A stretch of DNA of 64,000 nt from Limibacter armeniacum (GTDB taxonomy: Bacteria; Bacteroidota; Bacteroidia; Cytophagales; Flammeovirgaceae). The notes under the pieces were generated by a model. It saw nothing but the letters and a program-made list of their open reading frames with translations. It had not been told where the DNA came from and searched no databases. Of this stretch, positions 24,901 through 34,197 are shown piece by piece (the stretch's first letter is position 1; each line of letters starts with the position of its first letter). The DNA is taken from positions 682,001-746,000 of the forward strand of contig NZ_JBAJNO010000009.1 in the NCBI RefSeq assembly GCF_036880985.1. The letters run 5' to 3'. The position numbers and the translations under genes were made by a program.

Positions 24901-25437
24901 TTAGATACTATTTTCTGCCAAATCCCTCAGCATAGCACTTACTTCCTGTCTTTCTTTTGCCAATGCAATTCTTCCAGAACGGGCAAATTGCATCAGGCCG
25001 AACGGTTTCAACTGCTCGTAAAGCTCATGGGTCTCATACTCATGGCCCGTCTTTTCAATCACTAGGAAATCAGGTTGAGCAGCCAAAATGCGAGCATGGC
25101 TTTTACGAACGATGTTCTCCACCTCATTGCCCTCGTGCAGGTTGTGAATAGACACTTTGTACAAGGCTATTTCCTGGAAAATGATATCCTGATCCTCATA
25201 ACAGAAGCACTTGATTACATCCACTTGCTTCTCAATCTGCTTGAGCACCTTAATAGCATTTTCGTGCGAGCTATTAAATACCACTGTGAAGCGGTGTACA
25301 TTGTCAATTTCAGATGCTGACGTTGTCAGGCTTTCTATATTGATTTTTCGCCGAGTAAAGATCAGTGTAATCCTTGTCAGCAATCCGACTGTATTCTCAG
25401 TGAATATTGAAAGGGTGAATCTTTTCTTTTCCATCAT
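24901..25437 (-). CDS. ilvN: Acetolactate synthase regulatory (small) subunit
   Basis: A 178-residue regulatory subunit of acetohydroxyacid synthase, which carries feedback control by valine. The first ACT domain starts RFTLSIFTENTVGLLTRITLIF with the N-x-x-G-L-L-x-R-I motif; the second ACT-like domain begins near YKVSIHNLHEGN. Length and order are normal. The start ATG-ATG at the N-terminus is ambiguous by one codon. It lies 48 nt downstream of ilvB. Confidence 0.95.
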   Translation of the reverse strand: MMEKKRFTLSIFTENTVGLLTRITLIFTRRKINIESLTTSASEIDNVHRFTVVFNSSHENAIKVLKQIEKQVDVIKCFCYEDQDIIFQEIALYKVSIHNLHEGNEVENIVRKSHARILAAQPDFLVIEKTGHEYETHELYEQLKPFGLMQFARSGRIALAKERQEVSAMLRDLAENSI

Positions 25438-25485
25438 TCAAAGGGTTCATCATTGAAGTTTGCTTTTACCGTGGTTCGACCTGAC

Positions 25486-27231
25486 CTACTCAAGTCTTAC
25501 ATTGGAAACAGATTCACCTGTTGGTATCATCGGGAATACGTTCGTTTCCTTCTCTACTACCACCTCAAGCAGGAATGACTCTTCTGAGTTCAGCATCGCT
25601 GTCAATCCATCGTGCAGAGACTCCCTGTCACTCACTCTCATGGCTTCTATATCAAAAGCACCGGCAAGCTTCACAAAATCAGGGTTATCCATTTCAGTGA
25701 AGGAGTAGCGTCTTTCAAAAAACATTTGCTGCCACTGCCTTACCATACCCAAGAAACTGTTGTTAAGAATCAGAATCTTTACAGGCAACTTCTCCTGCAT
25801 GATAGTACCCAGTTCCTGAAGTGTCATCTGAAAACCACCGTCTCCGGCAATCATCACGACTTCGCGATCTCTTTTGCCGAACTTGGCACCAATCGCAGCT
25901 GGCAAGGCAAAGCCCATAGTACCCAAACCTCCAGAAGTGACATTACTCACCGACTGACGGAATTCATAGTAACGGGTAGTTACCATCTGATGCTGACCAA
26001 CGTCTGTTACGATTACTGCTTTGCCTTCAGTCATTTCTGAGAGCATTTTCACAACTTCCGCCATTTTTGGCTTCTTCGTATCCGGAGCAAAGTCATTTAC
26101 ATGAACCTTCTCCTCCTCAAGTCGATCACATGCCCTGAATTCTTCAAGCCAAGCATCGTGTGTACGATTTTCCAACTTTGGCAACAAACGTGTCAATGCT
26201 TCCTTGGCATCTGCGATAACCGCAACATCTGTCTTCACATTCTTATCAATCTCAGCCGGATCAATTTCAAAGTGAATCACTTTTGCCTGCTTTGCATATC
26301 TGCTGAGGTCTCCGGTAACACGGTCATCGAAGCGCATCCCGATGGCAATCAGGACATCACATTCATTGGTTTTGACATTGGGTCCATAATTACCATGCAT
26401 CCCCAAATATCCCACATACTGTGGATGGTCAGCAGAGACGGCTGAAAGGCCCAACAATGTGCTGGCTACAGGAGCACCTGTCTTCTCCACAAATTCTATA
26501 AACTCTTTTTGAGCTTCGGACAGGATTACACCTTGACCAACCAGAATGTATGGTTTCTTTGCCTCATTGATCAATTTGGCAGCTTCTTCCAGTGTTGACT
26601 CTTCAGCAGGTTCTACTGGCTTGTAGCTACGTACTTTCTCACATTTCTTATATTCAAAGTCAAACTCTTCAAACTGAGCATTCTTTGTAATATCAATTAG
26701 AACAGGACCTGGTCTTCCGCTTTTAGCCAAGTAAAATGCTTTGGCGATTGCCTCTGGAATTTCAGATGCTTTTGTCACCTGATAGTTCCATTTGGTTACA
26801 GGCATTGAAATCCCCACCACGTCCGTTTCCTGAAATGCATCCGTACCCAATAGGTGTTTTGCCACCTGTCCAGTGATACATACCAATGGAGTTGAATCAA
26901 TCATGGCATCAGCAATACCGGTAATTAGGTTTGTAGCTCCCGGACCTGAAGTAGCGATACAGACCCCTACATCATTGGTGACTCTAGCAAAACCTTGTGC
27001 CGCATGTACAGCACCTTGTTCATGGCGCACCAATACATGTTTCAGTTGGTCCTGATATTTATAAAGCTCATCATACACAGGCATGATGGCACCACCCGGA
27101 TAGCCAAACAGTATATCTACTCCTTCTTCAAGCAGTGATAACACTACCGCTTCTGCCCCAGTCACTTTCTTTTTGGTCGGAACCTCGTTGCCTTGGCTTT
27201 TGCCTGACAAAGTGTTGGTCATAGTAGCCAT
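25486..27231 (-). CDS. ilvB: Acetolactate synthase catalytic (large) subunit
   Basis: A 581-residue thiamine diphosphate enzyme that condenses pyruvate with pyruvate or 2-oxobutanoate. The catalytic glutamate is in VRHEQGAVHAAQGFARV. The thiamine/Mg motif is GDGGFQMTLQELGTI with NNSFLGMVRQW. The N-terminus is about 20 residues longer than the enzyme domain, which begins at TGAEAVVLSLLEEGV. It sits between ilvD and ilvN with short spacers (37 and 48 nt). Confidence 0.97.
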   Translation of the reverse strand: MATMTNTLSGKSQGNEVPTKKKVTGAEAVVLSLLEEGVDILFGYPGGAIMPVYDELYKYQDQLKHVLVRHEQGAVHAAQGFARVTNDVGVCIATSGPGATNLITGIADAMIDSTPLVCITGQVAKHLLGTDAFQETDVVGISMPVTKWNYQVTKASEIPEAIAKAFYLAKSGRPGPVLIDITKNAQFEEFDFEYKKCEKVRSYKPVEPAEESTLEEAAKLINEAKKPYILVGQGVILSEAQKEFIEFVEKTGAPVASTLLGLSAVSADHPQYVGYLGMHGNYGPNVKTNECDVLIAIGMRFDDRVTGDLSRYAKQAKVIHFEIDPAEIDKNVKTDVAVIADAKEALTRLLPKLENRTHDAWLEEFRACDRLEEEKVHVNDFAPDTKKPKMAEVVKMLSEMTEGKAVIVTDVGQHQMVTTRYYEFRQSVSNVTSGGLGTMGFALPAAIGAKFGKRDREVVMIAGDGGFQMTLQELGTIMQEKLPVKILILNNSFLGMVRQWQQMFFERRYSFTEMDNPDFVKLAGAFDIEAMRVSDRESLHDGLTAMLNSEESFLLEVVVEKETNVFPMIPTGESVSNVRLE

Positions 27232-27268
27232 AGGATAATGTTTTGAATGTTTAGTTGATTATAAATGA

Positions 27269-28948
27269 CTAAAATTCATCCGTCACGCATCCCTCTGAGG
27301 CAGACGAAACGGTTTTGATATATTTATATAGTACCCCCCTACTGAATTTCAGCGGCGGTGCATTCCATTCTTTTCTTCTCTCATCAAGTTCCTCATCACT
27401 GACAGCTACATCAATTGTGTTATTGACTGCATCAATAATGATCTTATCGCCATCCTTAATCAGGGCAATGTTGCCGCCTTCTTGTGCTTCAGGTGTAATA
27501 TGCCCTACCACAAAACCATGAGTACCTCCTGAGAAACGGCCGTCTGTAATCAGTGCTACTTCTTTACCTAATCCAGCACCCATAATTGCTGATGTCGGTT
27601 TCAGCATTTCTGGCATACCAGGACCTCCTTTTGGACCAGAGTAACGGATCACAATCACTTGCCCTGCCTTCACTTCACCACTCTGAATACCTTTCATGGC
27701 TGCAAATTCATCGTCATAGACCTTTGCATCACCTTCAAATCGTTCTCCCTCTTTTCCTGTGATTTTAGCAACAGAGCCTTCTTTAGCGATATTTCCATAA
27801 AGAATCTGGATATGCCCTGAAGGTTTGATTGGCTCACTCAATGGTCTCAGCAAGTCCTGTCCTTCAGCTAGAGACTCCACATCAGCCAAGTTCTCAGCCA
27901 ATGTTTTACCCGTCACAGTCATACAGTCACCATGCAACAGGCCATCAGCCAACAGCTGTTTCATTACAGCAGGAGTACCACCAATGGCATGTACATCTTC
28001 CATCAGGTACTTACCACTTGGCTTCAAGTCAGCAAGGAATGGTGTCTGGTCACTGATTCGCTGGAAGTCTTCCAATGACAGTTCGATATCAGCCGCTTTA
28101 GCAATGGCCAGCATGTGCAATACGGCATTGGTAGAACCACCAAGTGCCATAATCACTGTCAAAGCATTTTCAAAAGATTTTTTGGTAAGGATGTCCTTAG
28201 GCTTAAGGTCCATCTTGAGTAGGTTATGCATTGCTTCTCCAGCCGCCTCGCATTCTTTTTGCTTATCATCACCTACTGCCGGATTTGATGCACTGTATGG
28301 CAAACTAAGTCCCAATGCTTCTATGGCAGAAGCCATTGTATTGGCTGTGTACATACCGCCACAAGCTCCCGCACCTGGACATGAGTTCTGAATAATACCT
28401 TTATAGTCTTCATCAGAGATCTTGCCTGCAAACTTTTCACCCAGTGCTTCAAATGCTGACACTATGTTCAGTTTTTTCTTCTTGTAGCAACCAGATGCAA
28501 TTGTACCTCCATATACCAGAATAGCAGGGCGGTTCAGACGACACATCGCTATCATGGCACCAGGCATGTTTTTATCACATCCCACAACGGATACTAATCC
28601 ATCATAAAACTGACCTGAAACAACCGCTTCAATAGAGTCTGCAATAATGTCACGAGAAGGGAGAGAGTAATTCATTCCTGTCGTACCATTGGTCATGCCG
28701 TCACTCACTCCGATGGTATTAAAAATAAGCCCAATCAGATCAGCTTTGGCAGTTCCTTTCTTCACATAAGTCGACAGGTCATTAAGGTGCATGTTACATG
28801 GATTTCCTTCGAATCCAGTACTCACAATTCCTACCTGAGGTTTTTTTAAATCATCTTCACTTAAGCCAATTGCGTATAGCATGGCCTGGGCCGCCGGTTG
28901 CGTTGGATCTTGCGTAACCGTGCGGCTATGTTTATTCATATCCGACAT
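27269..28948 (-). CDS. ilvD: Dihydroxy-acid dehydratase
   Basis: A 559-residue iron-sulfur dehydratase that makes the 2-oxo acids for valine and isoleucine. The three cluster cysteine regions are visible: [20 protein letters not shown], and [17 protein letters not shown]. The C-terminal signature GGPGMPEML with GRFSGG follows. The start [13 protein letters not shown] has two candidate methionines. It is the second gene of the operon, 92 nt after ilvE. Confidence 0.97.
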   Translation of the reverse strand: MSDMNKHSRTVTQDPTQPAAQAMLYAIGLSEDDLKKPQVGIVSTGFEGNPCNMHLNDLSTYVKKGTAKADLIGLIFNTIGVSDGMTNGTTGMNYSLPSRDIIADSIEAVVSGQFYDGLVSVVGCDKNMPGAMIAMCRLNRPAILVYGGTIASGCYKKKKLNIVSAFEALGEKFAGKISDEDYKGIIQNSCPGAGACGGMYTANTMASAIEALGLSLPYSASNPAVGDDKQKECEAAGEAMHNLLKMDLKPKDILTKKSFENALTVIMALGGSTNAVLHMLAIAKAADIELSLEDFQRISDQTPFLADLKPSGKYLMEDVHAIGGTPAVMKQLLADGLLHGDCMTVTGKTLAENLADVESLAEGQDLLRPLSEPIKPSGHIQILYGNIAKEGSVAKITGKEGERFEGDAKVYDDEFAAMKGIQSGEVKAGQVIVIRYSGPKGGPGMPEMLKPTSAIMGAGLGKEVALITDGRFSGGTHGFVVGHITPEAQEGGNIALIKDGDKIIIDAVNNTIDVAVSDEELDERRKEWNAPPLKFSRGVLYKYIKTVSSASEGCVTDEF

Positions 28949-29040
28949 ACAGAGCAGTGATTAAAAAAAAGTTGGCAATACGGACCACACCAAGCCCGAA
29001 CTTGCTCAGCAATTACAATAATTTATTAAAAAGCGACTTC

Positions 29041-29934
29041 TCAGATAATCGAGTAGCCGTCATATTCATTTTGAGTTACGATATGACCATACTTTTCGAA
29101 AATGGTATAGCCAATAGTATTCTCCCATTTCTTGCGCATTGGATTGCCATTGATAGAGCGGATTCCTGTAATCTGTGCGGCAGTACCTGCAAAGAAGGCT
29201 CCGTCTACTCTATTCAGGTCAGCAGGTCTGAACTTACCCTCAACCACTTCAATGCCCAGACTTTGACTGATTTCCAATACGGTTTGTCTCGTAATACCAG
29301 GGAAAATATGACCACACTGAGGTGTGAACAGGCGATTTCCAATTTCGAAGAAGAAGTTAGCACCAGTACCTTCAGCTACATTACCGTCTACGTCCAACAT
29401 CAAAGCATCGTCAAAACCATTACGTTTTGCTTCAGCCAGTGCCACTGTAGCAGAAGCATAGTTTCCTGCTATTTTGGACTCCACATGACATGACTTAGGA
29501 CTAGGACGAGAGTATGATGATACTGTCACATCCAAAAGATCTTTTCCTAGGTACTTATCCCATTTCCAAGCAGCTATAAACAGCCCAGATTGTTCAGTTG
29601 GGGTAAGTTCAAGATTAGCACCAGCATATACCATTGGGCGGATATATGCATCAGAAAAGTTATTCTCTTCCAAAAGTGCATACGTAATACTCACCAGTTC
29701 CTCAACAGAATAAGGTAGTGTCAGGCACATACGCTCTGCTGACTCCTTGAAACGCTTATAGTGCTGATGTGCCTTAAACACATGTGCCCCCAAAGCAGTA
29801 TCATAAGCTCTCATCGCATCAAAAACACTATTGCCGTAGTGTAAAGACTGACTATACAAGTCTGTGCCTGCATCTTTTGCTTTAATGAATTTTCCGTTAT
29901 GGAAAACCACCGTTTCTTCATCGAAATACTTCAT
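29041..29934 (-). CDS. ilvE: Branched-chain-amino-acid aminotransferase
   Basis: A 297-residue fold-type IV PLP aminotransferase. It performs the final transamination to Val, Leu and Ile. The PLP lysine is in ESKIAGNYASATVAL, and the phosphate-binding end is GTAAQITGI. The frame extends to an ATG at 29976, but MKYFDEETVVFHNGKFI at 29934 aligns with the normal start. It is the first gene of the operon, about 120 nt after the attenuator. Confidence 0.95.
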   Translation of the reverse strand: MKYFDEETVVFHNGKFIKAKDAGTDLYSQSLHYGNSVFDAMRAYDTALGAHVFKAHQHYKRFKESAERMCLTLPYSVEELVSITYALLEENNFSDAYIRPMVYAGANLELTPTEQSGLFIAAWKWDKYLGKDLLDVTVSSYSRPSPKSCHVESKIAGNYASATVALAEAKRNGFDDALMLDVDGNVAEGTGANFFFEIGNRLFTPQCGHIFPGITRQTVLEISQSLGIEVVEGKFRPADLNRVDGAFFAGTAAQITGIRSINGNPMRKKWENTIGYTIFEKYGHIVTQNEYDGYSII

Positions 29935-30053
29935 CGCATTGTGTGTGTTTGGTATTGTGATTCTTGAGTTAATCACCAGTGAAGTCTCGATTTCATAGCT
30001 GTGAACACCTAAATTTTAAAACACCATATTTTCACATAGACTCACACTGGTAT

Positions 30054-30097
30054 AAAAAAACGGCCATCGTCATATCTTTTTCGGGTGACAATGGCCG
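30054..30097 (-). terminator. Attenuator terminator upstream of ilvE
   Basis: On the minus strand the arms 30097-30086 and 30072-30061 form a 12-bp stem with one G-U pair, followed by seven U (complement of 30060-30054). It sits inside the 5' leader, before the first gene, and so is an attenuator and not an end-of-operon terminator. Confidence 0.9.
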
Positions 30098-30139
30098 GTA
30101 TGCTGATAAATAGCAATATATACCCTGCTCACTGCCATC
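30090..30139 (-). promoter_or_regulatory. Candidate antiterminator of the ilv leader
   Basis: GATGGC (30139-30134) at the end of the leader peptide can pair with GCCATT (30095-30090) of the terminator's 5' arm. Inner pairs GGTA/TACC (30124-30121 with 30100-30097) and TGCT/AGCA (30115-30112 with 30104-30101) strengthen the same fold. It is mutually exclusive with the terminator. A ribosome at the leader stop codon would mask GATGGC. Confidence 0.6.
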
Positions 30140-30191
30140 TGTGTAGGACGACGATGAGAATATCAATAATGACTAGGGCGATATTTTGCAC
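30129..30191 (-). CDS. ilv operon leader peptide (Ile/Leu/Val-rich)
   Basis: The 20-residue reading frame is MQNIALVIIDILIVVLHRWQ, from a GTG at 30191-30189 to a TGA at 30131-30129. Of the 13 residues from I4 to L16, 11 are Ile, Leu or Val. An in-frame GTG (30203) or TTG (30200) upstream would add three or four residues including KK. It ends where the antiterminator starts. This is the classic arrangement for ribosome-mediated attenuation. The non-ATG start is the weak point of the call. Confidence 0.8.
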   Translation of the reverse strand: MQNIALVIIDILIVVLHRWQ

Positions 30192-30222
30192 TTTTTTCAA
30201 CACTTTTTTATTTCGTTTGAAA

Positions 30223-30255
30223 CAAATATAAAGCAAGTATTTCAGAAAAAACAAA
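30223..30255 (-). promoter_or_regulatory. Promoter of the ilv operon
   Basis: On the minus strand TTTG (30255-30252) and TATATTTG (30230-30223) are 21 nt apart, a full match to the Bacteroidota promoter. Transcription would begin near 30216, 13-25 nt before the leader peptide. Confidence 0.75.
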
Positions 30256-30534
30256 CATAAATGAACTTTTTAAGTAAAAAATATAGACTTAATTCTGCTT
30301 CGGAAGAGAATGCAAGTATTTAGATAAATAAAGGGTGATAATTTTAAGAATTTTCAATTACCGAAATATTATTCCACATAAAAAATACTTTAAAAATCGA
30401 CTTTTACAGAACTTTACATTCGTTAAAAGTTCTTCATCCAAAAGAGTAAAATACCTTTTAAGACCTTACACCATATTTCATTTGAATATGGACTCACACA
30501 CTCGTAAAATAGGGTAAAAACGCTCCCATTTGGA
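30256..30534. other. AT-rich intergenic region, no feature
   Basis: Nothing clear is seen between the ilv promoter and the DUF819 terminator. A 60-codon frame at 30335-30517 has no features of a gene. Confidence 0.5.
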
Positions 30535-30540
30535 CACAAA

Positions 30541-30578
30541 AAAAGTCAGCACCCTTGTTTCAGGCACTGACTTTTTTT
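30541..30578 (-). terminator. Intrinsic terminator after the DUF819 gene
   Basis: AAAAGTCAG (30541-30549) pairs with CTGACTTTT (30567-30575). A-runs and T-runs on both sides make it usable in either direction. Confidence 0.75.
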
Positions 30579-30624
30579 AAGGCTTACAGAAGCTGTAAAA
30601 CCATTTATAGGTAAACTTCTTTAT

Positions 30625-31893
30625 TTAAGGTGATACAATCTGCATCAGTTCTGCACAGAATATAGCACCATAAGTTCCCAAGGCATACCCTAACACTGCC
30701 AACAAAACTCCAACCGGTGCTAATGATGAATGGAAAGCTGAAGCTACTATAGGCGCTGAAGCGGCACCTCCTACATTCGCTTGGCTTCCTACTGCCAAGA
30801 AGAAGAACGGCGCTCTAATAATTTTCGCTACCAATATCAGCAATCCAACGTGAACGGACATCCATACCAAACCAATAGCCAACAACCCTGGGTTGTCTAA
30901 CGTTTTGGTCACATCCATCTTCATACCGATTGTCGCAACCAGTATGTATATAAATACGCTACCCAATTTAGAAGCACCAGCACCTTCAAGGTCTCTCGCC
31001 TTCGTAAATGAAAGCATCAAGCCTATTGTAGTAGAAATTACCACAACCCAGAAGAAACCACTTCCCAATATTGAATCATTCAATGAAGGGTAATTGGCAC
31101 TTATAAAACCTGTCATTATATCTGAGAACAGGTGAGAGACACCTACAGCACCAAAAGCTACCCCTCCGATCAAGATCATATCCTTCAGTGATGGAATCTT
31201 GTTGATACTATTCTGATAAGCTTCCACTTTTTGTTGCAGCTCCTTAATTGATGAAGCATCAGCATTCAGCCATTTATCTATTTTGGCTGACTTACCTACA
31301 CCAAAAAGCACAATAGCCATCCAAATATTAGCTACAATAATATCTACCGCTACCATCCCTGAATAAAGGTTCTGGTCATATTGGTAAATCTCCAGCATAG
31401 CTGCCTGATTGGCTCCACCACCAATCCAGCTACCTGCCAAAGTAGCCAAGCCTCTCCAAACCTCCGCTGGCCCTGCACCAGCAACAGTCTCAGGAGACAC
31501 AGCTGAAATGAGCATGATGGCAATTGGTCCACCAATCACGATACCTACAGTAGCTGTAAAGAACATGACCAAACTCTTGCCTCCCAATCGCATGATTGCT
31601 TTCATGTCAACACTAAGTGTCATCAAAGCCAAACTTGCAGGCAGAAGGTAGTTCTTAGCCATTCCATATAGGTTAGACTTCTCTTCTGAAATAATTCCAG
31701 CAGAATTCAGTAAGGATGGTATAAGGTAACACATCAGCAGTGCAGGCACTACTGTGTAAAACATCTTCCAAAATTTATGATTACTGCTTGCCGTATAGAA
31801 CACAAAAGCAAGCGCAGTCATCAGCAGTCCAAACACTACTGCATCATTGGTGATTAGCGGAGAGCCCGCTGACAATAGAAAGTTCTGATTCAT
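30625..31893 (-). CDS. DUF819 family membrane protein
   Basis: A 422-residue protein with about eleven transmembrane helices. The family's motifs GSWIGGGANQAAMLEIY (early half) and AVGSQANVGGAASAPIVASAF (late half) are two related Gly/Ala/Asn motifs, a sign of an inverted-repeat transporter like the sodium-coupled CPA/BASS fold. DUF819 (YjcL-type) has no proven substrate. It stands alone, with its own terminator. Confidence 0.88.
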   Translation of the reverse strand: MNQNFLLSAGSPLITNDAVVFGLLMTALAFVFYTASSNHKFWKMFYTVVPALLMCYLIPSLLNSAGIISEEKSNLYGMAKNYLLPASLALMTLSVDMKAIMRLGGKSLVMFFTATVGIVIGGPIAIMLISAVSPETVAGAGPAEVWRGLATLAGSWIGGGANQAAMLEIYQYDQNLYSGMVAVDIIVANIWMAIVLFGVGKSAKIDKWLNADASSIKELQQKVEAYQNSINKIPSLKDMILIGGVAFGAVGVSHLFSDIMTGFISANYPSLNDSILGSGFFWVVVISTTIGLMLSFTKARDLEGAGASKLGSVFIYILVATIGMKMDVTKTLDNPGLLAIGLVWMSVHVGLLILVAKIIRAPFFFLAVGSQANVGGAASAPIVASAFHSSLAPVGVLLAVLGYALGTYGAIFCAELMQIVSP

Positions 31894-32093
31894 TTTCTGT
31901 TAGTTTCCCGTTTATTCCTTCTCCAGTTTGTGGATCAATTGTTCACTTGACTCCTCACTTATTGACCTACTCATTTCAGCCAAAATCTCATACAAGAGGC
32001 TAACATATGAAAACATCTTGGTAGAATCAAAAAACAAATATGAATAAGAACAAACACAAGTCATTAAAACAACTGATTTACAAATACATACAG

Positions 32094-32128
32094 AACCCCT
32101 TCTGAAAAACTGGTTTTCGGAAGGGGTT
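32094..32128. repeat. 15-bp hairpin downstream of the hemolysin III gene
   Basis: The arms 32094-32108 and 32114-32128 pair fully with one G-U. No good U-run follows on either strand, so it may be a weak terminator or an mRNA-stabilising hairpin. Confidence 0.5.
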
Positions 32129-32161
32129 ACAGACTCTTAAAGTATATCTGCTTAAGCTACT

Positions 32162-32857
32162 TCAAAGAATATAATTATAGATCACATAATAAGTCATAAA
32201 TGTCCCTACCATTGCAAACACATGCCAAACCGTATGATTAAAAGGCAACCTTTCCCAAAGATAAAAGACCATACCCATCATATATAAACACACTGCCAAC
32301 ATCAGATAGTAAGAACCATCCTGTAATGCATCAGAAAGAGCATCTAACTCTAACACCCACAACCACCCCATCAGAATGTAGATACCGAGTGAAACCCAAC
32401 GTACTCTTTCCCCCATACACATTCTCCAAAGTACACCTCCGATAGCGATACCCCATATCACCCAGAAAAAACTCCATCCTGTCTTTTCTCCAACTCCCAA
32501 CAACAGAAAAGGAGAATAAGTCCCAGCTATTAACAAGTTTATACCTGCATGATCTAGTGTATCAAGTAAGTTCGTCAACTTATGATCATAATAGGCATGT
32601 AAAAATGCTGAAGCTGTAAACACGAAGATCATGCTGCTACCATACAACCAAACACTTGTAACAGCTGCAACATTGGTTTGGTCCACTTTACCGAGCATGA
32701 CAATCAGCCCCACTACACTTAATAAAGCAGCAAACGCATGTGTCAAGCTGTTTGCTCGCTCTTCAATAGCAGTCCTAAGTCTGACAATTTCATTATCACT
32801 TAAATCAACTGTTTTTGTATAACTTCTAGAGGAGGTGTTCATATCTATGAAATGCAA
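32162..32857 (-). CDS. Hemolysin III family protein (PAQR/YqfA-like)
   Basis: A 231-residue membrane protein with seven transmembrane segments. The PAQR family zinc-site motifs are visible: E-x-x-N-S-x-x-H in the first segment (ERANSLTHAF), a serine/aspartate region with DHAGINLLIAGTYSP, and HTVWH near the C-terminus. The bacterial members are called hemolysin III but their role is unclear; a lipid hydrolase activity is possible. About 35 residues before the first segment are extra and charged. Confidence 0.9.
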   Translation of the reverse strand: MHFIDMNTSSRSYTKTVDLSDNEIVRLRTAIEERANSLTHAFAALLSVVGLIVMLGKVDQTNVAAVTSVWLYGSSMIFVFTASAFLHAYYDHKLTNLLDTLDHAGINLLIAGTYSPFLLLGVGEKTGWSFFWVIWGIAIGGVLWRMCMGERVRWVSLGIYILMGWLWVLELDALSDALQDGSYYLMLAVCLYMMGMVFYLWERLPFNHTVWHVFAMVGTFMTYYVIYNYIL

Positions 32858-33157
32858 GGTGGAAAAACGATAAAAAGAGGAGGTTTTAAAGGGTGGATTT
32901 TATAGAAATGATGCTGTAGTTAAACCTGTTTGTATTTACAAGTCCACATAATTAAGGACAAGCAGCAGACTACCTTTGACGGAAAAGACAAGTTCCCAAG
33001 CACTCACATAATAGCGATGCCTTAACTATAAATTAACATGATATTCAAATGACTATCAATCAATAGCAATACAGTACCATAAATCCACTGATTAAGTACT
33101 ATTAATTTTTCAAATGAAGGGTTGAGATGCCAAGTGGCGAAAGGAGGGGTCAACTAG
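32858..33157. other. Intergenic region without gene
   Basis: The segment between the hemolysin III gene and the arginase terminator shows only short inverted repeats (GTTGA/TCAAC at 33121 and 33150, GCCA/TGGC at 33129). Nothing more is supported. Confidence 0.45.
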
Positions 33158-33200
33158 AAAAAATAAAAACTGCGGTGTCACCAGAGCAAAGGACACCGCA
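33158..33200 (-). terminator. Intrinsic terminator after the arginase gene
   Basis: TGCGGTGTC (33171-33179) pairs with GACACCGCA (33192-33200). On the minus strand a U-rich run (complement of 33158-33168) follows. Confidence 0.85.
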
Positions 33201-33222
33201 GGTATATATAGGACAATTAACC

Positions 33223-34197
33223 TCAGACTGTTACCATGTTGTTTTTTCCGAGACGCTTCTCAATAACATTCACGGTTTCTGAAAGAATTCTAAAAGCATT
33301 TTCTGCCATTGTATTTTCACGGTCAAGTGTCGGGTTCACTTCTACAATCTCCCAAGCACAAACGCGCTTATCAGCTACCAACAACTTATTCAGTTCCAAT
33401 GCCTCTTCTACTGTAAGCCCATTCTCTACTGGAGTTCCAGTTCCTTTTGATATACGGGAGTCCATACTATCTACATCAAATGAAACATAAATAATATCAC
33501 AGTGAGACAATTGCTCCAACGCTTCAGCTGCAATCTGCTTAGTACCTTTTTCTCTTACCTCTTCCGTTTTGAAGTTTCGGATACCATGCTTTCTCATCAA
33601 GACATTTTCAGGCCCTTCTGTATCCCTTACGGATATAAAGACAATATCAGAAGCTTCAATCTTTGGCCCTCTTGTCCCAACATTCTTAATAGCATCCCAG
33701 TAAGCAGTTGTTTCAGTGTCAGGGTCATTCACTTTGCTTTCCATATTATCCTCATTGCTTACCATTGCCAAAGGCATTCCATGCATATTGCCTGATGGTG
33801 TAGTATATGGAGAGTGAAGGTCTGCATGGGCGTCAATCCAAATTACGCCAAGTCGCTTGTCTGGATTTGCTTTCTTAACACCACAGATAGTACCTGCTGC
33901 CGTCGAATGGTCTCCTGCCAATACAACAGGGAAATAATCGCTTTCCATTACGGAAGAAGTGGTTTCACAAACGCGCTCAAGCACTTCATGAACCTTGTTG
34001 ATATATTTTGCATTCGGAAACTTGTTCTTCTTGAAAAGAACAGCGTTAGCGTCCTCTACATTGACAGATTCGTGTTCAGCAAAAAAAGTGGACTTATTGT
34101 CCAATGAAGCAACAATCATAGCATCAATCCCCAATGCTGCGCCTCTTGTTCCTGCTGCGATTTCAGATCTTACGGTTACTAGTCTTACATCATTCAT
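33223..34197 (-). CDS. Arginase/ureohydrolase family protein
   Basis: A 324-residue manganese hydrolase of the arginase fold. Metal-binding motifs are AGDHSTAAG, DAHADLHSP and FDVDSMD, which supply the usual His and Asp ligands. It most resembles arginases, which split arginine into ornithine and urea. The family also includes agmatinases and formiminoglutamases. The gene has no urea or arginine genes beside it, so the substrate is likely but not proven. Confidence 0.88.
   Translation of the reverse strand: MNDVRLVTVRSEIAAGTRGAALGIDAMIVASLDNKSTFFAEHESVNVEDANAVLFKKNKFPNAKYINKVHEVLERVCETTSSVMESDYFPVVLAGDHSTAAGTICGVKKANPDKRLGVIWIDAHADLHSPYTTPSGNMHGMPLAMVSNEDNMESKVNDPDTETTAYWDAIKNVGTRGPKIEASDIVFISVRDTEGPENVLMRKHGIRNFKTEEVREKGTKQIAAEALEQLSHCDIIYVSFDVDSMDSRISKGTGTPVENGLTVEEALELNKLLVADKRVCAWEIVEVNPTLDRENTMAENAFRILSETVNVIEKRLGKNNMVTV

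Noticed and set aside
27825-28391. 188-codon frame on the plus strand
   Set aside because: It lies antisense inside ilvD, which has clear family motifs. The frame has no recognisable domain.
28949-29040. Possible terminator between ilvE and ilvD
   Set aside because: An eight-base U-run is present on the minus strand, but the stem before it is weak and bulged.
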